NCBI RefSeq assembly: GCF_021728395.1 | Contig: NZ_JAKKCM010000007.1 | Span: 141,339 to 205,338, forward strand | Origin: Vibrio sp. J1-1 | GTDB taxonomy: Bacteria; Pseudomonadota; Gammaproteobacteria; Enterobacterales; Vibrionaceae | Length of the DNA: 64,000 nucleotides | Direction: 5' to 3' | In this document: piece after piece, positions 20,776 to 30,564 of the stretch | Layout: each line of letters starts with the position of its first letter | Numbering within the stretch: the stretch's first letter is position 1 | The notes under the pieces: model-generated | Told to the model about the DNA's origin: nothing | Databases searched by the model: none | What the model saw: only the letters and a program-made list of their open reading frames with translations | Translations under genes and position numbers: made by a program

Positions 20776-20916
20776 TTTGCTCTCCTATGAGTTCGCAATC
20801 TTTGCGAAGCGGCCAGCTTTACTCTCATTTGGATAAGCACCGGCCGTAAAAGTTACTCACTAAATCTGCCTGAACACAGGGTTTAGAATTTAAAAGTCCG
20901 TTCTGATAATCTCAAT

Positions 20917-20931
20917 ACAATTTGTATGCCA
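20917..20931 (-). promoter_or_regulatory. Sigma-54 promoter of the flagellin gene
   Basis: Minus strand TGGCATACAAATTGT: the -24 GG and -12 elements are at the correct spacing, and the first seven bases are the same as in the flgB, flgF and flgK promoters. The -12 element is TTGT instead of TTGC, so it may be weaker. It lies about 140 bp upstream of the ATG. Confidence 0.6.
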
Positions 20932-21026
20932 ACTTAAAACCCATATGGAAATTGAATAACAATGTAAATATAAACAACTAGTTACACGATAGAACTGCGA
21001 CTGAGTTCGACAAAAACCACATACAA

Positions 21027-21064
21027 GTTACCGGCTTTTGCCGCTTTCGGTAACAATATGCCGC
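21027..21064 (-). promoter_or_regulatory. Candidate activator boxes upstream of flagellin promoter
   Basis: Minus strand GCGGCAA (21038-21044) and GCGGCA (21059-21064) lie about 110-130 bp upstream of the sigma-54 site, the usual distance for an enhancer-binding protein. An inverted repeat GTTACCG-N14-CGGTAAC (21027-21054) overlaps them. The likely regulator is FlrC or FlrA; this is inference from position. Confidence 0.4.
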
Positions 21065-21164
21065 TAAAACACCTTAACGTTGGTTGGAAGTTTTCGCACT
21101 TAAGGCATGGCACATAAGGCATTAAAATCTTCCCAAACGATTTAGATGAAACTGAGTATGAGCC

Positions 21165-22358
21165 CTAGATATAATTAAATAACGTCAGGTCTTTGGTTTT
21201 ACCAAAAGCTTGTTGTGAGGCTTGCAAAGCGCGTGAATTCTCGCTGAATTCAATAACGGCTTTCGAGTAATCCAAGTCTTCAAAATTGCTCTTTGCCTTG
21301 GCCAGAGACAGATTAAAGTCTTCGTGGTTTTGCTCCTGAATATCGAGGGTACTTAGCCTTGCCCCGACATCCGTGCGCGCCTTGTTGAGATGAATAAACG
21401 CTGCCTGAAACTCTTCGGTCATTTGGTGTAATTTCGCTGTTGAGGATGTATCCGAAACCGACTTATCCGACCATGACATGGCTTGTTTAAAGGTGTCGAA
21501 AATACTGAAAGTCTCACGCTTAGCGATACCAATGCTGTCACCGGGCGTGATCTGCCCTTTCACCTGCATTTTTAACCCGTAGTACTCAATGCCTTTCTCT
21601 GGGGAAAACTCATCCGCTTTCACGACTGCGCCGTCACGCTCTAACTGATAGCCAAACTTACCGTTATTCATATCAACGAAAGTCACTCGGTAGGAAGCCA
21701 TATCTTCAGTGTCAGCGTTGGTCGCTTTACCTAACAACAACTCTGAGCCGTTCTGCAACTCGTAATCAGGCTGGTAATCACCAAAGGGGTTGGGGATGTC
21801 CATAAACAATTTGCTGCCCGGGTCGTTCATTGGCATTTCAAGCATGCTGGATACTTTCATCTTGCGCTGATAGTCATCACCGGCGTACTGCACACTGCCG
21901 TCTTTATCTCGATAAAAAGGCTGATTTTTCGGCTTAGTGCCCGCAAACACATAGTTGCCTGATTCGTCTTGTGCGTTTACTAAGTTCAGAAAGTTATTGG
22001 CAATTTCTTCCAGCTCACGCTTTTTGGCTTGTCTGTCTTCGACAGAGAGCGCACCGTTAATCATTTCCATCGTGAGACGTTTTGATTCGTCAGCGAAACT
22101 CTCTGCGTTGGCGATGTTCACTTCGTGGTTTTCTAAACGGTTACGTACTAAAACAATCGAGTTTAAATACTGCTGTATTTGCTCTTGTTGCTGACCGATA
22201 TTCTGAACGTAATGCGCAGCCAAAGGGTCGTCACTTGGCTTGAGCAACTTCTTACCCGATGCAAGTTGTTCTTGGTTGTGATGAACCTTATTCTCTTGCC
22301 GACGCAAGTCATTTTGTACGGACTGATAGTTATGGAAACTAGAAATTCGGGTTAACAC
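21165..22358 (-). CDS. flgL: Hook-filament junction protein FlgL (HAP3)
   Basis: A 397-residue junction protein between hook and filament. Its ends resemble flagellin: N-terminal MLTRISSFHNYQSVQNDLRR and C-terminal NLSLAKAKSNFEDLDYSKAVIEFS. The start is GTG at 22356-22358 behind AAGGAG. It follows flgK by 13 bp in one operon. It lacks a promoter of its own in the gap. Confidence 0.93.
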   Translation of the reverse strand: MLTRISSFHNYQSVQNDLRRQENKVHHNQEQLASGKKLLKPSDDPLAAHYVQNIGQQQEQIQQYLNSIVLVRNRLENHEVNIANAESFADESKRLTMEMINGALSVEDRQAKKRELEEIANNFLNLVNAQDESGNYVFAGTKPKNQPFYRDKDGSVQYAGDDYQRKMKVSSMLEMPMNDPGSKLFMDIPNPFGDYQPDYELQNGSELLLGKATNADTEDMASYRVTFVDMNNGKFGYQLERDGAVVKADEFSPEKGIEYYGLKMQVKGQITPGDSIGIAKRETFSIFDTFKQAMSWSDKSVSDTSSTAKLHQMTEEFQAAFIHLNKARTDVGARLSTLDIQEQNHEDFNLSLAKAKSNFEDLDYSKAVIEFSENSRALQASQQAFGKTKDLTLFNYI

Positions 22359-22371
22359 TTATTTCTTCTCC

Positions 22372-24312
22372 TTACCTCAGTTGTAAAATGGTGTTGAAGG
22401 TATCATTAGCAGCCTGCATCACACGTGACGACGCCATATAAGCCTGCTGAAATTTCATCATGTTGGCAGCTTCTTCATCTAAATTGACGCCGGAAATGGA
22501 TGCCACACGTTCTTGTGCTGATTCGTGTTCCAGCTGAGCTACAGATGCCAAACGGTTAGCCGTTGCCGATTTTAGCCCCACCTCTGTATTTAGGTTGTGG
22601 TAAACATCAATCAAAGTACTCGACTTGCCATCCATCATTTTGTCGGTCTGCAACTGCTGCATTTTCCTCAAGTTGCCGTTACCACCAGGTGACGGTACTA
22701 AGTTGGCGGTAAATTTGTCGTTCAGCAGCGCGCCTTCCGAGAGTTCAAAGATCGTCGTATCACCATTTTTATATAACGGATGGCTCTTCGGCACTGAAAT
22801 TTCGATGATTGGATTATCTTTATCCAACGGATAGTTATACTTATCGGATAACAAGTTTCCTTTGTTATCGGTAATCTTTAGCCACGCTTTGTCATGTTTT
22901 TCATCCGCGGGCTGAACCATCACCTCGAACTCTTTGACATCACCTGCTTCATGAATCTTGAATTTTGCACTGCCTTGAGCAAACGTGGTTGACGCTTCAT
23001 AGCTTTGCGCCGCAATGGACTTCGCATCGTTGGTTTCCATTTTAATGATGGCAGCACCACTGCGGGTAGGACGCAACAATACTCGTTCGCCAGCGGCAAG
23101 GCCTTCACCAATCTGCACTCTCATCCCATCCAGCACGAAAGAAGAGTCCGACTGATCGATATCCAACTGAACCGGATCACCTTTCGGAGTCGTGACACTA
23201 TACTGGTCGCCATCATAGCGCAGCGTATACTCCCCACCTTTGAGAGCCGAGATATCATCCACATACACGGCCACTTCTGCCTGAGAGTCAGGTGCGGCAG
23301 ACACACGTGATTGCGCAACCAGCTCCGAGTTTATATCGGTAAATACGTCTTTACCGATTTTGCCATTGAGATCCAAACCTTGGGATTGCAATTGATTCAC
23401 TTTGAATGAAAAGCCCGTAGCCAGCCTGCCCATCTCATCAAACAACTGGGGAATGTGCTGGTCACGCATATCAAGTAAAGCGCCAATTTTGCCGTCGATA
23501 TCATCCGATTTAATCGCCTTAATACCATTCCCTTCCACCATGGCTAAACGTCGCTGGTGAACGTCTGGATAGCCATCAATCATTTTTAACTGACTGGCTT
23601 CGGTGCCAGACACTAAGGTGTGGCCATTACCAATGTGAACGTTAAACCCTTCTGCATTTTTACGTGGGGTGACCGTTACCTTGGTGTATTCAGACAGTTC
23701 CTTAATCAGTTTTTCATGTTGATCCATCAGATCATTGTGAGGCCCCGGAGTACGCATCATTAAACGGTGAGTATCGCGAACCTCTAACGCGATTTGATTG
23801 ATACGCTCAATGCCCATATCCAACTTTTTGTTGGTCACATCAGACTGTAAACGCACTGTTTCATGGAAATCGTTCAATGTGTCAGAAAAGATTTTTGATT
23901 TTTCAAGCACCACTTTACGCGCGCCTAAATCATTTGGCGTGTCAGACATGGTTTTAACCGCATCAAACCATTCATTGAGGTTTTCGGGGATCTTCTTCGA
24001 GGTAACCGAGCTCAACATACCTGACAGCATATCGAGATTATCTTGGGTATCTACTTTGTTAGCATTGTTGGTTGACGCCAAGTTGAGTTCATTAACGGCA
24101 AACTGATCCCAAGAGCGGCGAACATTTTCCACATGCACGCCCATACCGTAAGTAGCCCCACCAAACTGGCGTGGATCGTTCGTACCTTGAACCACTGACT
24201 GACGACTGTAACCCTCTGTATTAACATTAGAAATGTTATGACCAGTGGTGTTCAACTGTCTCTGAGCAGTAAGCACACTTTGAGTACCTACATTCAGAAG
24301 ATCTGACGCCAT
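22372..24312 (-). CDS. flgK: Hook-associated protein FlgK (HAP1)
   Basis: A 646-residue hook-associated protein. The N-terminal MASDLLNVGTQSVLTAQRQL NTTGHNISNVNTEGYSRQ block and the C-terminal EEAANMMKFQQAYMASSRVM block are the paired D0 helices of the axial family. The ATG at 24312 is behind a GGGGG run; a TTG four codons upstream is unlikely. First gene of flgKL, with a sigma-54 promoter 57-71 bp upstream. Confidence 0.94.
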   Translation of the reverse strand: MASDLLNVGTQSVLTAQRQLNTTGHNISNVNTEGYSRQSVVQGTNDPRQFGGATYGMGVHVENVRRSWDQFAVNELNLASTNNANKVDTQDNLDMLSGMLSSVTSKKIPENLNEWFDAVKTMSDTPNDLGARKVVLEKSKIFSDTLNDFHETVRLQSDVTNKKLDMGIERINQIALEVRDTHRLMMRTPGPHNDLMDQHEKLIKELSEYTKVTVTPRKNAEGFNVHIGNGHTLVSGTEASQLKMIDGYPDVHQRRLAMVEGNGIKAIKSDDIDGKIGALLDMRDQHIPQLFDEMGRLATGFSFKVNQLQSQGLDLNGKIGKDVFTDINSELVAQSRVSAAPDSQAEVAVYVDDISALKGGEYTLRYDGDQYSVTTPKGDPVQLDIDQSDSSFVLDGMRVQIGEGLAAGERVLLRPTRSGAAIIKMETNDAKSIAAQSYEASTTFAQGSAKFKIHEAGDVKEFEVMVQPADEKHDKAWLKITDNKGNLLSDKYNYPLDKDNPIIEISVPKSHPLYKNGDTTIFELSEGALLNDKFTANLVPSPGGNGNLRKMQQLQTDKMMDGKSSTLIDVYHNLNTEVGLKSATANRLASVAQLEHESAQERVASISGVNLDEEAANMMKFQQAYMASSRVMQAANDTFNTILQLR

Positions 24313-24368
24313 ACATGCCCCCAAAAAACGAAAAAACCGGTAAAAGTCCGATCACTAATACAAACAAA

Positions 24369-24383
24369 GCAAAAGGTATGCCA
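24369..24383 (-). promoter_or_regulatory. Sigma-54 promoter of flgKL
   Basis: Minus strand TGGCATACCTTTTGC followed by T: full match to TGGCAYR-N4-TTGCW with correct GG-to-GC spacing. Confidence 0.85.
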
Positions 24384-24410
24384 AACAGGCACAAGGAGGA
24401 ACTGTCGATA

Positions 24411-24438
24411 AAATAAAGGCTTGCTCAATGGCAAGCCT
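24411..24438 (-). terminator. Terminator of flgFGHIJ
   Basis: AGGCTTGC ... GCAAGCCT stem followed on the minus strand by TTTATTTT, 28 bp after the flgJ stop and just upstream of the flgK promoter. Confidence 0.8.
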
Positions 24439-24465
24439 CAGAAATGAGAGAAAAACAACGGGGGA

Positions 24466-25392
24466 CTACATGCTTTCTATTTTCTGTTGAACTTGCAGAA
24501 CTTTATCCGCGTAGTCAGGGTCAGTTGCATAACCGGCGCGTTGAATATCACGAATGAATGACTCAGAATCGCCACGCTTTTGTAGCGCAACCTCATAACG
24601 AGGATTATCGTTTAAGAATCGAACATAATCATTGAAACTGTCTTGGTAGCTTGAGTATGAACGGAACGCCGCCGTTTCTTTCACTGGTGTATTATCATGA
24701 AACTCTAATGTTTGAGTGGTGACTTTACCCCCCTGCCAACTGCGATCAGCTTTGATATTAAATAGATTGTTGCTGCTGCCACGAGCGTTCTTGATCACTT
24801 TTTGTCCCCAGCCCGTTTCTAACGCGGCTTGAGCAAGAAGTAGCGATGGTTCTACCCCTAATGCTTTAGCTGCCTTTTCTGCATAAGGCTTCATTGAACT
24901 GACAAATGATTCTGGGGAATCGAATCGAGCCGGTACACTGTTAGAGCGAGATAATTCGCCAGATTCAATCAAGCGCTGCTCTATTTCACGTGCTTTTTGC
25001 GGGTCAACACGGCGATACTCCACGGCATTATTTGCCGCATCACGCACAGCGGTTTCACTCTTATCGTCACCCTGTCCTACTGTCAGCTGAGCCACAATCA
25101 TATCTGCCAGCCCCATTGAACCCGAAGCACTCAACTCACTCGCCATCTGCTCATCCAACATCTGACGGTAAAACTTTTCGTTCTGACTGTTCATGAAGTT
25201 CGACTCGAAACCTTCGTTTGCTTCACGCATTGATTTGAGCATCATAGAGGTAAAAATGGATTCAAACTGACGCGCTGCTGCACGTAACGCTTCGTGATCG
25301 CCATCTTTACCCTCTTTTACTGCTTTCTGTCTTAGCGTATCGAGTGAGCTGATGTCGTGGATAAAGCCAATATCGTTAGGATTCTTAATCAT
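24466..25392 (-). CDS. flgJ: Flagellar rod-assembly protein and muramidase FlgJ
   Basis: A 308-residue dual-domain protein. The N-terminal half (RQFESIFTSMMLKSMREA and GLADMIVAQL) is the rod-capping domain; the C-terminal half (from about residue 160, SFVSSMKPYAEKAAKALGVEPSLLLAQAALETGWG) is a glucosaminidase that opens the peptidoglycan for the rod. E at the LETGWG motif is the catalytic acid. Last gene of the flgFGHIJ unit, 17 bp after flgI. Confidence 0.95.
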   Translation of the reverse strand: MIKNPNDIGFIHDISSLDTLRQKAVKEGKDGDHEALRAAARQFESIFTSMMLKSMREANEGFESNFMNSQNEKFYRQMLDEQMASELSASGSMGLADMIVAQLTVGQGDDKSETAVRDAANNAVEYRRVDPQKAREIEQRLIESGELSRSNSVPARFDSPESFVSSMKPYAEKAAKALGVEPSLLLAQAALETGWGQKVIKNARGSSNNLFNIKADRSWQGGKVTTQTLEFHDNTPVKETAAFRSYSSYQDSFNDYVRFLNDNPRYEVALQKRGDSESFIRDIQRAGYATDPDYADKVLQVQQKIESM

Positions 25393-25409
25393 TGTCGCCT
25401 CCTAATGAC

Positions 25410-26501
25410 TTAGATGATGATCAACTGGCCTTCAATCGCACCAGCTTGTTTTAATGCCTGTAAAATCGCCATCAAGTCTGAAGGCGCAGCGCCGACTTCA
25501 TTGACCGCGCGAACCAAATCATCCAACGTCAGGCCCGGCTCAAACTTGAACATCTTGCCCTGCTCTTCGTTTACTTCAATGTCAGAATCCGGAACGACAA
25601 CAGTCTGGCCGCCCGAGAAGGCATTCGGCTGACTCACGCTGAGGTTTTCTTTGATGGAAACCGTCATACCACCATGCGTTACAGCTGCTGGCTTAAGGCG
25701 CACATGCTTACCGACAACAATGGTCCCCGTACGGGAATTAACGATGATTTTTGCGGCACTATCTGCTGGTTCGAATTCCAGGTTTTCAATCGCAGATAGA
25801 AACGCGACTCGCTGGCTAACATCACGTGGCGCGCGCACACGAACGGAAGTCGCATCGACCGGACTGGCCATTTGAGGGCCAAGGAAATTGTTAACCGCAT
25901 CGGCCATATGTTGAGCCGTGGTGAAATCAGACTCTAGCAGGTTGAAAGTGATGTAGTCGCCGCGACCAAATGGGTTAGGAATTTCTCGCTCTACCGTCGC
26001 ACCACTAGAGATAAGCCCCACTGTTGGGTTATTGCCAACTATCTTTGAGCCATCGGCACCTTCCGCACTGAAGCCACTGACAACCAGATTACCTTGTGCA
26101 ACGGCATACACCTGACCATCTAAACCTTTTAAGAAGGTTTGTAGCAACGTACCACCACGCAGGCTTTTCGCACTACCGATGGATGATACGGTGACATCGA
26201 CTTGCTGACCTGGCTTAGAAAAAGGCGGCAATGTTGCCGTTACCATCACAGCGGCAACGTTTTTGATTTTTGGCTTGGTGCCCGGCGGCATTTGAATGCC
26301 GAAGTTTTGCAGCATGGCCGCGAAGCTTTGTTCCGTAAACGGATTGGACTCGCCGGTACCTGGTAATCCTGAAACTAAACCATAACCCACAAGTTGGTTG
26401 CTACGAACCCCTGCCACTTGCGCGACGTCTTTGATGCGTGCGGCTTGAGCAGCAGTTGAAAACAGGGCAACACTCAGGAGGAGTAAAAAGATTTTTTTCA
26501 T
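25410..26501 (-). CDS. flgI: Flagellar P-ring protein FlgI
   Basis: A 363-residue periplasmic protein with a Sec signal peptide (cleaved after AAQA, about residue 20). The mature start [23 protein letters not shown] and the block [24 protein letters not shown] are family hallmarks. It builds the bushing around the rod in the peptidoglycan layer. It lies 42 bp after flgH, with a small GCCGC/GCGGC hairpin in the gap. Confidence 0.95.
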   Translation of the reverse strand: MKKIFLLLLSVALFSTAAQAARIKDVAQVAGVRSNQLVGYGLVSGLPGTGESNPFTEQSFAAMLQNFGIQMPPGTKPKIKNVAAVMVTATLPPFSKPGQQVDVTVSSIGSAKSLRGGTLLQTFLKGLDGQVYAVAQGNLVVSGFSAEGADGSKIVGNNPTVGLISSGATVEREIPNPFGRGDYITFNLLESDFTTAQHMADAVNNFLGPQMASPVDATSVRVRAPRDVSQRVAFLSAIENLEFEPADSAAKIIVNSRTGTIVVGKHVRLKPAAVTHGGMTVSIKENLSVSQPNAFSGGQTVVVPDSDIEVNEEQGKMFKFEPGLTLDDLVRAVNEVGAAPSDLMAILQALKQAGAIEGQLIII

Positions 26502-26543
26502 GCTTACCTATCTCTAGCAGTTAAATTGCCGCCGTGCGGCATC

Positions 26544-27320
26544 TTAAAGCGCTACATTAAAGAATCGTGCCAAGAACCCCGGCTCTTGCATATCTTGTTG
26601 CAAACCCGTCCCTGAATACTGAATGCGGGCATTCGATACGCGGTTTGAAGCGATTGTATTATCAAAATTGATGTCATCAGGGCGAATGGTGCCACTCAAA
26701 CGAATGTACTCATCACCCGTATTCAGCGTCATCCACTTCTCGCCGCGGATAACCAGATTACCGTTAGCCAGTACTTCGATCACTTCGACAGTAATGTAAC
26801 CGCTGATACTGTTACTCTGTTTCGCTGAAGAGTCCCCCACAAAGCTGTTACTGCTGTTCAAGTCGTAAGAAAAGTTATAATTGCCGCCGACTTGCAGTTC
26901 TTGCCCACCGACAGACAGCGGGTCCATGGTCGAATCGTTGCTTTTCGATAAATCCGCGTTAGCACTCTTGGTCGCGCTCGTGGTTTCATCTAACGTGACA
27001 GTGATGATGTCGCCAATACCACGAGGCTTGGAGTCGTCATAAAGATCAGTTATGTGTTCTGAACTGAATAATGAACCTGTTGCCGCAGCATAGTGTTCCG
27101 GCTTCTGTTTTGGATGGATTGGAGCCCATGCAGGATCGCCAGCCACCGGATCACTTCTGCCGCGTAAAGTGTCGACAATGCCACTGCTGTCTTCTGATTT
27201 ATCACCTTCGACCGCGTCAACCACCGTTGTTGCTTGAGAGACTTCATCGGTTTCAATCGGCTCTAACATGGCACAGCCAGACATGGTGCTGATGAGCACA
27301 AGCAGGTAAATACGCTTCAT
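26544..27320 (-). CDS. flgH: Flagellar L-ring lipoprotein FlgH
   Basis: A 258-residue outer-membrane lipoprotein with a lipobox (TMSGC; lipidated Cys near residue 16). The hallmark blocks are [45 protein letters not shown] and [24 protein letters not shown]. The start at 27320 has AAGGAG at the right distance and begins directly at the signal sequence. It forms the outer-membrane ring. Confidence 0.95.
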   Translation of the reverse strand: MKRIYLLVLISTMSGCAMLEPIETDEVSQATTVVDAVEGDKSEDSSGIVDTLRGRSDPVAGDPAWAPIHPKQKPEHYAAATGSLFSSEHITDLYDDSKPRGIGDIITVTLDETTSATKSANADLSKSNDSTMDPLSVGGQELQVGGNYNFSYDLNSSNSFVGDSSAKQSNSISGYITVEVIEVLANGNLVIRGEKWMTLNTGDEYIRLSGTIRPDDINFDNTIASNRVSNARIQYSGTGLQQDMQEPGFLARFFNVAL

Positions 27321-27353
27321 CACAAGCTCCTTCTTAATCACGATGATTAACCG

Positions 27354-28142
27354 TTAAAGCTGTTGGTTAACGAAGCTCATCATCTTATCGACGGACGAGA
27401 TCACTTTAGAGTTCATTTCATAAACTCGCTGCGCTTCGATCATATTGACCAACTCTTCGGTCACGTTAACGTTCGACGCTTCCAGCATGGATTGGCGTAT
27501 TTCACCCAAACCGTCCAGCCCTGGTACACCTTCTTGCGGGTCACCGCTTGCACCAGTCGGTAAGTACAGGTTCTGGCCAATTGGCTCAAGGCCGCCCGGA
27601 TTGACGAAATCGGTGATTGTCAGCTGACCGACGACTTGGTTGTCTTGCTGACCACGAACACGGACAGATACTTCACCGTCCGTACCAACAGTGATTGAGA
27701 TTGCATCTTCAGGAATGACAATTTCTGGTTCTACTGGGTAACCAGAACCTGACGTCACTAGGGTGCCTTCACCGTTCAGCGTAAATTGACCATTACGCGT
27801 ATAACCGATGTTGCCGTCCGGCAACGTCACCTGAAAGAAACCATCGCCTTCCACCATCATATCTAAGGCATTAGTGGTGGTTTGTGCGTTACCGTGGGTG
27901 TGCACTTTTTGCGTGGCAACCACTTTAGAACCCGCGCCCAGCATCAAACCACTAGGTAACTCTGTGTTCTGCGAAGACTGGCCACCCGGCTGATTAATGT
28001 TCTGATAAAACAAGTCTTCGAATACGGCACGGCTCTTTTTATAGCCAACCGTTGAGGCGTTCGCTAGGTTGTTTGAAATCGTTGCGATATTGGTTTGCTG
28101 GGCGTCTAAACCGGTTTTACTAACCCATAGTGCTGGATGCAT
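27354..28142 (-). CDS. flgG: Distal rod protein FlgG
   Basis: A 262-residue axial protein. N-terminal LDAQQTNIATISNNLANAST, the central LDMMVEGDGFFQVTLPDG and the C-terminal TEELVNMIEAQRVYEMNSKV motifs place it in the rod/hook family; length and motif order fit FlgG. It forms the distal rod inside the P and L rings. Second gene of the flgFGHIJ unit. Confidence 0.95.
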   Translation of the reverse strand: MHPALWVSKTGLDAQQTNIATISNNLANASTVGYKKSRAVFEDLFYQNINQPGGQSSQNTELPSGLMLGAGSKVVATQKVHTHGNAQTTTNALDMMVEGDGFFQVTLPDGNIGYTRNGQFTLNGEGTLVTSGSGYPVEPEIVIPEDAISITVGTDGEVSVRVRGQQDNQVVGQLTITDFVNPGGLEPIGQNLYLPTGASGDPQEGVPGLDGLGEIRQSMLEASNVNVTEELVNMIEAQRVYEMNSKVISSVDKMMSFVNQQL

Positions 28143-28160
28143 TGTGAACCTCTAACTCTG

Positions 28161-28910
28161 TTAACTCATACGAAGCAGTGAATCTGAAGACTTATCCATC
28201 TCTTCAGCGGTGCTCATCATCTTGACTTGCATTTCAAATTGACGCTGAAGGTCAATCAGTGCCGTCATTTCACCTACGGCATTGACGTTACTACCTTCAA
28301 TGGCACCCGTTTGGATACTGATGGTTGCGTCTGCTTCGTAAGGCTGGTTTGGAGTTTTATGGCGAAATAAGCCATTGGTGTCTTTAAATAAGTTTCGATC
28401 TTCAGTTTTTACAAGCTTGATACGATCAACTACTTGTAATTCTTCTGCCGGTGCACCTTGCGGCAGTACAGAGATGGTGCCGTCACGACCGATTTCAATT
28501 TTAGAGAGAGGAATAGGCAACGTAATCGGTGCATCATTCTCACCCAGTACAACGTGGCCACTTGCGTTAGTCAGTAAACCATTTTGATCGACTTTTAAGT
28601 TACCGTTACGGGTCAACCCTTCTTTGCCAGTATGGTCTAAGACGGACAGCCAACCACTGCCTTCGATAGTAATATCTAAATCGCGACCAGTGGTGATCAC
28701 ACTGCCTTGAGCAAAGTTATGTCCTGGACGCTCAGTCATGCTAAACACTCGTGAAGGATGTCCTTCACCATAGGCTTGCATCGAACGAGCTTGTGCCAAA
28801 TCAGCACGAAAACCTGTTGTGCTTACGTTGGCCAGGTTGTTGGCACGCAATTGCAAGGCCTGCATGTTTTGCTTGGCGCCGCTCATTGCGAGAAACAGTG
28901 CGCGATCCAT
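28161..28910 (-). CDS. flgF: Proximal rod protein FlgF
   Basis: A 249-residue rod protein with the axial motif QLRANNLANVSTTGFRADL at the N-terminus and NAVGEMTALIDLQRQFEMQVK at the C-terminus. First gene of its unit: a sigma-54 promoter lies 39-53 bp upstream and a terminator for flgE beyond it, so it is transcribed separately from flgBCDE. Confidence 0.94.
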   Translation of the reverse strand: MDRALFLAMSGAKQNMQALQLRANNLANVSTTGFRADLAQARSMQAYGEGHPSRVFSMTERPGHNFAQGSVITTGRDLDITIEGSGWLSVLDHTGKEGLTRNGNLKVDQNGLLTNASGHVVLGENDAPITLPIPLSKIEIGRDGTISVLPQGAPAEELQVVDRIKLVKTEDRNLFKDTNGLFRHKTPNQPYEADATISIQTGAIEGSNVNAVGEMTALIDLQRQFEMQVKMMSTAEEMDKSSDSLLRMS

Positions 28911-28948
28911 AAATTACTCCCTAAAGTCCTCTGTACTTGAGAGTAAAA

Positions 28949-28963
28949 GCAATACTTATGCCA
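28949..28963 (-). promoter_or_regulatory. Sigma-54 promoter of flgFGHIJ
   Basis: Minus strand TGGCATAAGTATTGC followed by T: full consensus match with correct spacing. Confidence 0.85.
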
Positions 28964-29060
28964 AAGTGAAATAGGCTTAGTATTCAATACATTAAGCTAA
29001 ACACAAAAGGTACGGAGGCAATTTTTCGAGAATGAACAAGGAAAGAGGCAAGCTTTTGAT

Positions 29061-29083
29061 CCGCTAAGCGGCAATAGCGGCAA
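29061..29083 (-). promoter_or_regulatory. Candidate activator boxes upstream of flgF promoter
   Basis: GCGGCAA is repeated directly at 29068-29074 and 29077-29083 (plus strand), next to an inverted repeat CCGCT-A-AGCGG (29061-29071). The boxes lie about 100 bp upstream of the flgF sigma-54 site, matching the arrangement at the flagellin promoter (orientation reversed). Confidence 0.4.
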
Positions 29084-29098
29084 CTTGGAGATCAAATT

Positions 29099-29135
29099 AT
29101 GCTTAGCCCAAAATGAGGTTTTTTGGGCTAAGCAT
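29099..29135 (-). terminator. Terminator of flgBCDE
   Basis: Perfect 15-bp palindrome arms (ATGCTTAGCCCAAAA / TTTTGGGCTAAGCAT) around a 7-nt loop, about 85 bp after the flgE stop. A second stem (ATCAAGTGA / TCACTTGAT, near 29156-29187) lies between it and flgE. Confidence 0.7.
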
Positions 29136-29219
29136 CAGATCAATATCATGAGGCAATCAAGTGAGCCGCCAAGAAGCGTCACTTGATAAAGCAGATTATC
29201 GGGCTATCGCCCTAGCGCC

Positions 29220-30533
29220 CTAGCGGATCTGCAAGATATTTTGTTGTAGCTGGTTATGCACTTCTAACGAACGGGAGTTAGCCTGGAAGTTACGCTGAGC
29301 AGAAATTAGGTCTACCAGCTCCTGAGTCATGTCAATGTTTGACTGCTCCAGTACACCGTTATTGAGGGTACCAAACGAACCTTTATTGGATTCGCCCCAG
29401 ATTTTGTCACCAGAGAACTGAGTTGAGTCCCACTGAGTGCCGCCTTTCTTATCCAGACCTTGCTCATTAGGAACACGAACTAGAGCGACGCGACCCAAGG
29501 TAACGTTTTCACCGTTTGAATATGTACCTAAAACGCTGCCGTTTTCATCAAAGTCAACTTTCGTCAGGAAGCCCGTCGTTGCACCATCTTCATCAAACTT
29601 GGTCAGTTCAAATGGCGCCGCAAACTGTGTGGCAGAACCCAAACCAAAGTTAAGTGTTTGAGCGGGATCAGCACCATTCAAATTCATAGGAGAGGTGTTT
29701 GTAGCCTGATCACCTAACGCAACAGAAGTAATTGGATTGCCACTATTCAAACTTGCCAAGGTACCATCGTTATTGAATTTCATGGTGTGACCAACATGAC
29801 CTGTTGCCGTTTGAGCATCACCTGCCGCAACGTCAAGCGGCTTCTCACCGTCTTTATCCGTTACCGTGTAGTAGGTATTCCAGGTATTCGGTTGAGTCTG
29901 ATCTTTCAAGTAGTAGGTAGTTAACTTGTAAGACTGGCCCATTGAGTCATAAATGGTTGAAGACGTTGAACGGTTGTAAGTATCAGGATCAGAAAAATCA
30001 AACTGCATTGGATCTTTCAAATCACCGTTAGCTGGTAAGTTTACGCCTACTTCAATATTCGCTGTCTGTTTTGGCTTACCAAACTCGGCTGGAATATTGA
30101 TTGGCTGTGGCTCATAGGATGACACCTCACCAGATTCAGGGTTTACCTGATAACCTAGCAGGAACTCATCGTTCGCCGTTACCATGTAGTTGTCTTTATT
30201 CAAATGGAACGCACCGTTACGTGTCATTTCATTTTGCTGTGGAATCAGGCGGTCTTTCGCCACGGCGAAGAAACCCGTTCCTGATACGCGCAAGTCCATC
30301 GGGTTATTAGTGTAAACACTTGACCCTTCATGGAACTGCTGTGCAACCTGGCTGGCTTGAACACCGCCACCCGGGGTGGTTTTGGCGTTGGTGAACAAAG
30401 AGCTTGAGTATACATCCGCGAACTCGGCACGAGATTCTTTAAAGCCATACGTATTGGCGTTCGCAATGTTGTTACTGGTGGTGTTCAAATCCAATTGAGC
30501 GGAGGACAAACCGCTTAAAGATACATATGACAT
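29220..30533 (-). CDS. flgE: Flagellar hook protein FlgE
   Basis: A 437-residue hook subunit. N-terminal SGLSSAQLDLNTTSNNIANA, the central LRVSGTGFFAVAKD and the C-terminal MTQELVDLISAQRNFQANSR are the axial-family helices, with a large inserted domain between. Last gene of flgBCDE; 31 bp after flgD. Confidence 0.95.
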   Translation of the reverse strand: MSYVSLSGLSSAQLDLNTTSNNIANANTYGFKESRAEFADVYSSSLFTNAKTTPGGGVQASQVAQQFHEGSSVYTNNPMDLRVSGTGFFAVAKDRLIPQQNEMTRNGAFHLNKDNYMVTANDEFLLGYQVNPESGEVSSYEPQPINIPAEFGKPKQTANIEVGVNLPANGDLKDPMQFDFSDPDTYNRSTSSTIYDSMGQSYKLTTYYLKDQTQPNTWNTYYTVTDKDGEKPLDVAAGDAQTATGHVGHTMKFNNDGTLASLNSGNPITSVALGDQATNTSPMNLNGADPAQTLNFGLGSATQFAAPFELTKFDEDGATTGFLTKVDFDENGSVLGTYSNGENVTLGRVALVRVPNEQGLDKKGGTQWDSTQFSGDKIWGESNKGSFGTLNNGVLEQSNIDMTQELVDLISAQRNFQANSRSLEVHNQLQQNILQIR

Positions 30534-30564
30534 TCCAAAGTCTCCTGATCTCGCGTGTTATGCG

